From assembly GCA_029216955.1 (NCBI GenBank), contig JANAVB010006998.1:798764-862763 (forward strand): a stretch of DNA of 64,000 nucleotides, given 5' to 3'. The stretch is from Iris pallida. Taxonomy: Eukaryota; Streptophyta; Magnoliopsida; Asparagales; Iridaceae. The notes under the pieces were generated by a model, which did no database searches, had not been told where the DNA came from, and worked only from the letters and a program-made list of their open reading frames with translations. Below, piece by piece: positions 57,140 to 64,000 of this stretch (position 1 is the first letter of the stretch; every line of letters starts with the position of its first letter). Position numbers and translations under genes: made by a program.

Positions 57140-58887
57140 TCATGACATGTTAGTTTTTGGTACCCAAGTACAAATATTCAAATATATTAATCTTCTAACT
57201 CTACATGCAGAAAAAATATAACTAGGAGTGCCACAATAGTGACATCTAGCATATGTATGAATGTTAGATGAAGTGTTGGTCTTGTGTACTTGTTTGGTAG
57301 TCCAATGGGCTTTCGGAGGATACTTATAATAAAAAGCATGTCTAGGAGCTATACCTCTTGGGTTAGTCAGTCTTTTGTTGGACATTGTTGCTTTTAAAAA
57401 GTGACACGTGTTAGGATAGGAAGAAGTCGATATCAGCTATTTTTCTAGCCTAATTTCTAACTTTTTGGAAGTGTCAAATAATCTATTATAATCAGCTGTT
57501 AGGGCATCATTCCTAATCAGCTTATTGATACTCTTCTTCTTCTCGATTTGGTAGTTTTCTTGCAGCTGAGCTATGGTCTTGTCCTTTTCTTCAAGAGTGC
57601 GTGATGCTTCATGTAATTGTAACTTGATAGAAGCTAACTCACCAGTCCCACTAGTGGATTGATTCTTTCTAACTTCTTCTAATAGTAGGGTCAATCTTTC
57701 TATCTCAAGTTTGTGTTCCTTGAGTACCTTCTTAGAAGTCTTGTATTTGCTTAGAAATTTCCTATGGTCTTCTAGGAGGTTACTAAAGGCTTCATCTAGC
57801 TCATCATAAGTGAAGTCTTCATATAGAGGGTTAGTAGTTACCTGATCGAGCGCCATTAGACACACATTTGCAGCGTCTTTAGAACTGTCATCTTCTGAGT
57901 CGCTGGCTTCGCTTTCGTGCCATATGCTCGTGTTTGCATATGTTTTGGGCGTTGATTTGTTCGTGTAACTCTTTTCATATTTGTTGCCATTCTTGGTCGA
58001 TGATGCTGGCTGACAGTCTTTCTTGATGTGTCCTTTCTTTTTGCATCCGTAACATATTTACTCTTCATTGTCATTATTGTTGTTGTTCTTGTTTCGACGA
58101 TTAAACTTCAGGAACTTTCTGAATTTTTTTACTATGAGAGCTTGATCTTCTCCATCTGAGTCACCGTCTTCAGACTCCTCTTCGACTATTCTTTTGGGTT
58201 GTGCCTTGAAAGCAATTGATTTCTCCTTGGGTATCAATTTTTTAAAATCTTGTAGATCTAGCTCGTGTGTCATCAGCTTCCCCATGAGTGTTTCAAGTGA
58301 CATTATTGTGAGGTCATTCCCTTAAATAATTGTTGTAGCCTTATGGTTCCAGTTCTTTGTGAGAACCCTCAATACTTTGCGAATCTTCTCGTGATTATTG
58401 TACTCCTTATCGAGAGAAGACAACGGATTTACGATGTCAAGGAAACGGGTGAACATCTGCATAATCGTCTCATTTGGCTTCATCTTGAATACCTCGTATT
58501 CCTGAGTCAATCTGCTGATCTTTGATTCTTTGACTTGAGTCGTGCCTTCTGAGTCACCTCTAGCAGCTTTTATACTTCATGTGATGTTGTGCAAGTGGAC
58601 ACCCTATTAAATTCAGTCATGTCTACTGTACAAAATAGCACGTTAATAACACGAGCGTCAAGACTATCTTATTTCTTTTCATTATCAGTGTACTCATTGC
58701 GTGGTTTATCAACAAGTGCACCATCAACAATTATACATGCTAGCTTTTTGTAGCCATCAATAACGATGGACCAAAGGTCAAAAAATGACTTCAAGTAGAA
58801 TCTCATTCGTGTTTTCCAATAAATGTAGTTGGTTCCATCAAACAATGGAGGTCTGTTGGTGAATTGTCTTTCACGTGCATTAGCCAT
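57140..58887 (-). pseudogene. SIRE-like gag with coiled coil and two zinc knuckles
   Basis: Gag starts at 58887 (MANARERQFTNRPPLFDGTNYIYWKTRM), the copia N-terminus. Pieces at 58510-58322 and 58303-58058 hold the QEYEVFKMKPNETI and MGKLMTHELDLQDF parts of the capsid. A knuckle with a complete CCHC (CYGCKKKGHIKKDC) is at 58010-58056. The frame 57865-57437 is a strong coiled coil (EEVRKNQSTSG flanked by Leu/Glu/Lys heptads). The last piece (57385-57140) has a second knuckle-like CHYCGTPSYIFSAC, in which the His position is Tyr. Stops and frameshifts split it into at least four parts. The large size fits SIRE. Confidence 0.8.
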
Positions 58888-58963
58888 GTGATAGTGTCTC
58901 TAGAGAGTATATATAAGTAAATGACATAAACGGTTAAATAATAAGTAAATAGTTGTCAATTAA

Positions 58964-58979
58964 CCTGGATCTGATACCA
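58964..58979 (-). promoter_or_regulatory. SIRE-like primer binding site (tRNA-Met)
   Basis: The minus strand reads TGGTATCAGATCCAGG after the LTR end ...TCCTACA. This is the Met primer pattern with small differences. Confidence 0.8.
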
Positions 58980-58981
58980 AT

Positions 58982-60041
58982 TGTAGGACCGATATGCAGC
59001 AATATATACTCTTGAGGGGGAGTGAATAGAGTGTGCAGCGAAATATTAGTAGTTAAAAAATATTAAGCACTATTATATCACTATCGTTGCAGTGGCTATG
59101 TCACAAGTAGATATAAGCAGTAAATAAAAGGGACATAGAGCAAATGCAAACACAGCGATGTATCATGGTTTCCCTTTTGTGAGAACTAGTTCAGGCCGGA
59201 GGACTCTTGCTCCGAGTTTGAAATCTACTATTGGAAACATAAGCGATAACCGAGCACTTGTCGCTCTTACAACACCGAGCTTTAAATCCGAAGTGCTCGA
59301 CCGACTTTAATTGTGAATTGTGAACTTCTGGATCAAGCCTCTGATTACAACTCTCTGAAACTTCTAGACTGTACCGTACTTGCAAGTTGGCTAGAGGTTG
59401 TAAAACAGACTTAAGATTTAATATTGAAGGCTTTGAATAGCTTAGAAAGCTTAAAAGAAAAGAAGATAGAAAGTGAATGAGTGATTAGAATGAAAAACTC
59501 TTATTATTTATAAGATTGCTGAAAATCGAGTTCTGGCCGAATTCGGATGCCAAACGTTCAAGAATTTGACCGTTGTAGCCGAGTCTGTAGGAAGAACATA
59601 TTTACAGGATTTACCAAATCAGGTATCTGAGTTCGGGCCGAACTCTGTCTAAAATTTGGTCTTCTATTTAGGTCAAAATCCAAGGTATAAAACTAGTTTT
59701 AGGCTTTTTGGAACTGTTGGGCTTTTGGGACTATTTTTTAAATACGGGTTTTTTTGGGTTTGTTTAAAAACAATAGGTAGCTTGAAAATAAGTTGGGTAG
59801 TTTGAAAAATATTTTTGGATCAAGTCTATTTGCCAGTACGATGCGGGTTACGTTGTTTCCTGGAATCAATAAAATAGTAAAAAATACATTTAAGAAGGAA
59901 AATATAGATAGACGCGACGACTATGCAAATCTCGAATGGTAGCAGTACTTGGTTGTCGTAGGCCGTTGTGAGTAGCCCTTATATCGAGTTCGAGTTTGTA
60001 CGATTATTAAAATCAGTTCGACCATGACCAATGGACCAGCA
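58982..60041 (-). repeat. SIRE-like element 5' LTR
   Basis: The plus strand begins TGTAGGACC and ends GGACCAGCA. Partner of 50769-51790 with numerous substitutions. A possible target copy CGGAG follows at 60042, but its partner on the other side is lost. Confidence 0.85.
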
Positions 60042-60926
60042 CGGAGATGGCGACGGCCGACTGTGTAAATGGTGATTGGATGGTGGGGAACGACCGCTGC
60101 GATTGAGGCTCGGCCAGGGGAGCCTGGGAAGAGAGTGCGGCCAAGGAGGCTCGGCCAAAATTAGGGTTAGGGTTTGTACCTTGGTGTCGGTTGTATCGAA
60201 CATGTGTCCGCGGTTTTGGGATGGATGTCCGGGGTGTGGGACACGGATTTGAACTTGTATAATTATAAACGATGAATAGTAGAAGGGATGGAGAACACGG
60301 ACACGATGCACAACACCAATGGTTTGTGTTGATGAATTATTGGGTTGAAGAAAACGGTAGAAGGAGCTCTCCTTATTTAGGGGGTTAATCTCCTAGTTGG
60401 ATAAGGATTATCAATCCTTGTAGATAAGCCCTCTTCCTTTATTTAAATCAAATAAACTTTGAATAAAAATTGGTTTAATCCTAAACCATTAGTAGATAAT
60501 AACATTAATTTTTTTAAATCAAATAAACTTATTTTAAAACACATAAATCTCATCGCAATCTTATAAATGATCACCATAATAATTTACAAAATAATATTTA
60601 GTATTTATCAAATCATATATTTTTAAATCAAAAAAATATTTGATTATCGCTATATTATAAATAATGTTCGATATCATCGAAAAACATACTTTTATTAATC
60701 AAAATTCTATAAAATATTTATAATGCTTAAAATCATTTTCGAAGTCAATAATTTGAATATCCAAAAGTTAATAACCAAATAATACCAATAATAAATTTCA
60801 AGTAAATATTTTTTATCGAAACTAATTATTATCCTTGAACCATAATAGCTTTTAGAAGTACAAAAATAATAGATACATGTTTCAAAGAGAACTCGTTTCC
60901 AAACATGATCTCGAAAGTATATAGAA

Positions 60927-60957
<31 letters not shown>

Positions 60958-60983
60958 GTAAAAAATTCAGGAAGAGGAGCACC
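60042..60983 (-). mobile_element. Fragment of the long gypsy LTR family, interrupted by the SIRE-like element
   Basis: Positions 60140-60400 match 47160-47430 of the 4.09 kb solo LTR (shared GGTGTCG, CGTGTCCG and AACACGGACACGATGCAC). The right edge GGAAGAGGAGCA at 60982 resembles GGAAGGGGAGCTACA of the 39749-42240 LTR. On the minus strand it is the first ~940 bp of an LTR. The rest is absent beyond the SIRE-like insertion. A TAAA microsatellite is at 60924-60956. Confidence 0.7.
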
Positions 60984-62505
60984 TTCTGAGTCCCTGAAAG
61001 ATGTCCCATTACTCTCTTCATAGCTTTCCAAATATCAACACTTGGATTGCTCGTGAACCGACTCGGCCTGCCTACAACAAAAGTTATGTCAGGCCTGGTG
61101 GTACTTGTAGCCTACATCAAACTCCAGACAATACTCGAGTACACCAGCTGTCTGTCGCTTCGTTAGGATCTGTCTTCAGCTTTGATCACACTTGTAAGGA
61201 GTATCGATCCATGGAAGATCCTGATATCCATAGCATGTGAATAACTTTCCACGTAGTGAGCTTGTGACAGAGCAAGCTCAACTTCCGTCTGGATTATTTA
61301 AATCCCCAGGATGACATCCCAAGTCTTTAATTCTGAATCTAGACATGAGGAACATATTTGTTCTAGTGACACATCATTATGTCGTCCACATAGAAACAAA
61401 TGATGACTCCTCTATCATCAGCAAACTTCGTGTAATCACACCTAACAGTCTCGCTGACCCTATGGTCGTTTGACCTAATAACCTGGTCAAACTTCTCAAC
61501 CTACAGATTTGGAAGCATACTTTAAATTGTACATATAATTCACCAACTTGCAGACTTTGTTTTCTAGTCCCTAAACGACAAATCTATCTGGCTGTTGTAT
61601 GTGAATCACTTCTATTATTTCTCTATCCAAAAATATTTTCTAGACATCCATCTGATGATAGAACAACATATGAATAGTAGCCACAACAATTATCATCCTG
61701 ATAGTTGACATCTTAGCCATTAGAGCATATGTGTCAACCTCATCAATCTTCTGTTCTTGAGCAAATCCTTCTTGCAACCAGCCTAGCCTCAAACTCATCA
61801 TCAGTTCCTTCGACTTTTGTCTTCTTCTTAGTTTAGCTCCTTTAGGTAGATTAACTAACACCTACTTGTAATTGGATGTAATAGAGTCAATCTTACCGTT
61901 GACTAACTTCCTCCACAAGATCGTATTTCTGGTCTTCATTGCCTCATCAGCCAACATGTGATAGGTAATAAAGTTATCACCAAAGTCTTTCGGCCTTCTC
62001 ACTCGCTTTGCTAACTGCTTAGCAAATACTTGTTTATATGTTGTCTCATCAATGACAACTGCCTTCTGGACTACTACTTCTTTGTAAGTACTTTGCTTCT
62101 TCGGTATCCACAACGTTCTCCGAAACATCCGCGAGAAAAATATTCTTGTCCCTCGCAAACTTGTCTTCAAAGAATTTTGCATCGTGAGACTCAATGATAT
62201 GAATGTAAATATATGAAGGATCTCCGAGCGTAGCTTTCAATAGCTTATCCAGAAAAATTGTCATCTTGGTCCTCAACCCCGACTTTTGAATCTTGATATG
62301 CAGAAGTTTCACGTACACCAGACACCCCAGACTCGAATGATATTCAAGTCAGGTCTAATCTTGAACCAGTATTTATGAGAAGTAAAGACAGATGTGGTGA
62401 ACGGTACTTTACATGGAAAGAAACGTAGCCGTAAGCACAATCTATCTGTAGAAGAGTATTGGAAGATCCGTAATAAAGATATTATTATCTCTGACAGCAT
62501 ACTGA
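60984..62505 (-). pseudogene. Old copia fragment: integrase C-terminus to start of RNase H
   Basis: On the minus strand from the right: PDLNIIRVWGVW and KIQKSGLRTK (integrase C-terminal region, 62340-62260), IIESHDAKFFEDKF (62190-62170), RVRRPKDFGDNFITY (62000-61960), the RT start NLPKGAKL, GFAQEQKIDEVDTYALMAKMSTIRMIIV and HQMDV (61860-61640), the catalytic box CFYVDDIMM (61382-61430), and finally TRPDI, SNPSVDIWKAMKRVMGHLSGTQ (60990-61130). The frame runs straight into the LTR fragment at 60983, showing that the LTR interrupted it. Many stops and frameshifts. It is a different copia family from the other two here. Confidence 0.8.
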
Positions 62506-62544
62506 TCTTCCGCTTTGAAACTCCACTAGATTAGAGATACTATG

Positions 62545-62755
62545 GAGCAGTCATTTTATAGCCAATTCCATATTCATAGCAGAACCGTGCGAATCCAAGA
62601 AAATGATACTCTCCGCCTTATCAATCCTGAGTATATAATGAGACTACTGAGCAATCATTTCATAGCCAATTCCATGTTTATTGCAGAACCATACGAATCC
62701 AAGAAAACGATACTCTATGTCTCAATCAATTCTGAGTCACTTGAGTTGTCAATCG
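62545..62755 (+). repeat. 104-bp tandem duplication
   Basis: Two copies start at GAGCAGTCATTTTATAGCC (62545) and GAGCAATCATTTCATAGCC (62649) and continue through CCAATTCCAT...CAGAACC...GAATCCAAGAAAA. An open frame of 72 codons covers them. I see no domain. Confidence 0.8.
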
Positions 62756-62784
62756 GCTAGATGTTCAGCTTCGCCCCTGAAGTC

Positions 62785-63467
62785 TGTAAGGCCCCTGGAT
62801 TTTTTGGGTTTCTTTTAAAAAAATTATATGAATTATTTTCAATAAATATTTTAATATAATTAGTTTTGATTATTAAAAATACCTTTCCATGACTTTGATT
62901 TTTGGAGCGCCAGGGACATTAATCTCTCAAAACGTCCTTCATGAGTTTTGACCTAGACAACTTTATCTTCAATATGATATATCATGTCTCACTTAAACTT
63001 GTTCTCTTGCATTCTATTTACATTGCACAACATTTTGGTCAATTTAGGCCATTTGACCATCTACCGAAAAACTTGACCAAACTTCCAATTTAATTTCGAG
63101 GCTCGATATCGATCCAACCTAAACGACCAAATATATAGTTTTGGCCTATTTTGAGCCTACTACACACATGCCATGCATGTGCCATCCAACTGAGCTCCCG
63201 CACGTTATTATTTCATCAATGATCATAATTGATCTAAATTGTAGTCATGATCGCACCAAGTTCAATCTAACCCAAGCCACCCAACCCAAGTGCATGTGAT
63301 CTCCATCTTTTATTGCTATTATTACTAATATTTATATTTTAATATATTACTAATTAAGTTAGAATTCAAATACCTCTACCTAAAGGACCTGAGCCTAAAT
63401 TATTTTGTCACCAGTGTGGATGAATAAGTGAGTAGACTAGAGTATATATGTATGTGTATAATTCACA

Positions 63468-63470
<3 letters not shown>
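62785..63470 (+). other. AT-rich block starting like a long gypsy LTR
   Basis: TGTAAGGCCCCTGG at 62785 resembles the starts TGTAAAACCCC and TGTAACCCTGC seen here. The AT-rich sequence that follows is also like their U3. No end or target duplication was found before the microsatellite, so it may be a truncated LTR. No gene is visible. Confidence 0.35.
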
Positions 63471-63512
<42 letters not shown>

Positions 63513-63540
63513 AAAAAAAAAATATATATATATATATATA
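63471..63540. repeat. TA microsatellite with an internal A run
   Basis: TA units at 63471-63510 and 63522-63540 are separated by CAAAAAAAAAAA. It lies beyond the 3' side of the LINE remnant. Confidence 0.9.
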
Positions 63541-64000
63541 CGTATGTATGGAGCAACCACCATATCATATTCAGAGGCGCAAAATACCGTAGCCTTTACA
63601 AGTATACCCAAAAAGGGAAGCAGATAAAAGGAAAATGAGCAGGGGTGCTAGCCCATACTCATGGGCAGAAAAACTCGAACAAAACAGGGGGTTCAGCTAT
63701 ACAGGGGGAGCCAGAATCCCTCCCGTATGTGCTTACATTGTCAGCTAGCCTTGTGGATCTGTCTGTGGACCTCTTGGATAAGTTGGTTGGTGTTGAACAG
63801 GCGCCCCTCATATCTGAATTTATTTTGGTTCTTCCAAATGACCCATGTGATGGTGGCTGCAACGATCTGGTGGCCGTGCGATGCTTTAACCCAGTCGGCA
63901 AAGAGATCGTTCAAGCCCCCAACGTCCTGCTCCGGAAGGTAAAAATTAGTGAATCTGATCCACACTTCCATAGCCAGGTCTCCAAAATAAAGGATGTGCT
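63541..64000 (-). pseudogene. LINE-type reverse transcriptase, C-terminal zinc region and 3' UTR
   Basis: On the minus strand from the window edge the frame reads HILYFGDLAMEVWIRF, then DLFADWVKASHGHQIVAATITWVIWKNQNKFRYEGR and LIQEVHRQIHKAS, stopping at 63741-63743. This is the zf-RVT region that follows RT in plant LINEs (the H-x-F/Y-F/W...VW and WVIWK-x-RN pattern). The RT lies outside the window. Downstream about 200 bp of noncoding sequence leads to the TA/A-rich tract at 63471-63540, possibly the 3' tail. It could be a truncated copy. Confidence 0.65.

Larger units (their letters stand above)
50769..60041 (-). mobile_element. SIRE-like Ty1/copia retrotransposon with extra ORF
   Basis: The LTR repeats lie at 50769-51790 (lacking its first ~31 bp) and 58982-60041. 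On the minus strand, from the right: LTR, tRNA-Met primer site, a long gag with knuckle and coiled coil, protease, integrase, RT, RNase H, an additional ORF (53591-52295), polypurine tract and LTR. A long Gag coiled coil and an extra ORF after pol are hallmarks of the SIRE/Maximus lineage. Tat2 interrupts its left LTR. Coding is broken by many stops. Confidence 0.85.

Noticed and set aside
1..64000. CRISPR array, bacterial operon, tRNA or rRNA genes
   Set aside because: The tandem repeats seen are minisatellites in transposons with no regular spacers. The only tRNA-like matches are the short primer binding sites. No ribosomal RNA segment was recognised.

Overview
This window is repeat-rich nuclear DNA from a flowering plant with a large genome. 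I found no host protein-coding gene, tRNA, rRNA or CRISPR array. Almost every supported feature belongs to a transposable element: Ty3/gypsy elements of the Tat/Ogre type, gypsy elements with very long LTRs (Tekay/Del-like, chromovirus-type termini), Ty1/copia elements including a SIRE-like one, one CACTA (En/Spm) DNA transposon, and a LINE fragment. This mixture, together with plant-specific domains (the transposase-associated, TNP2, DUF4218 and DUF4216 series, a Ptta-like TNPA, and a second archaeal-type RNase H), places it in an angiosperm. I cannot name the species.

Left part (1-22,965). Positions 1-3,123 carry the 3' portion of a long gypsy LTR in + orientation. Positions 3,942-22,965 hold a minus-strand Tat/Ogre-type element (called Tat1): 5' LTR at the right, a tRNA-Arg-type primer site, a leader with a broken ORF, gag and protease. 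The reverse transcriptase, RNase H and most of integrase have been deleted. Two copies of the integrase end plus tandem-repeat 3' UTR follow, then a plus-strand (antisense) two-exon gene between pol and the 3' LTR, then the polypurine tract and 3' LTR. A complete 7.8 kb CACTA transposon with its 3-bp target duplication sits inside the 3' UTR of Tat1.

Middle part (22,966-50,768). A gypsy LTR-like block abuts a plus-strand Tat/Ogre-type element (Tat2), which lacks its 5' end and retains part of gag, protease, RT, both RNase H domains, integrase, a duplicated 3' UTR, the polypurine tract and the 3' LTR. Inserted into it are a 2.72 kb solo LTR with a CCACG target duplication, a 7.76 kb copia element (minus strand) with a GCAAC duplication, a truncated long-LTR gypsy piece, and a 4.09 kb solo LTR with an ATTGT duplication.

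Right part (50,769-64,000). Tat2 itself lies inside the left LTR of a minus-strand SIRE-like copia element (50,769-60,041) that carries an extra ORF after pol. That element lies in a long gypsy LTR fragment (60,042-60,983), which in turn interrupts an older copia fragment (60,984-62,500). The window ends with an LTR-like start, a TA microsatellite and the 3' end of a LINE. The region therefore records about five layers of insertion. None of the coding regions looks intact, and many lesions are C-to-T type, as expected for methylated plant transposons. The most unusual content is the spliced antisense gene in Tat1, the CCGCAT-type repeat family spread through Tat1, the telomere-like minisatellite inside the CACTA element, and the hairpin-forming 69-bp repeats inside the solo LTR.
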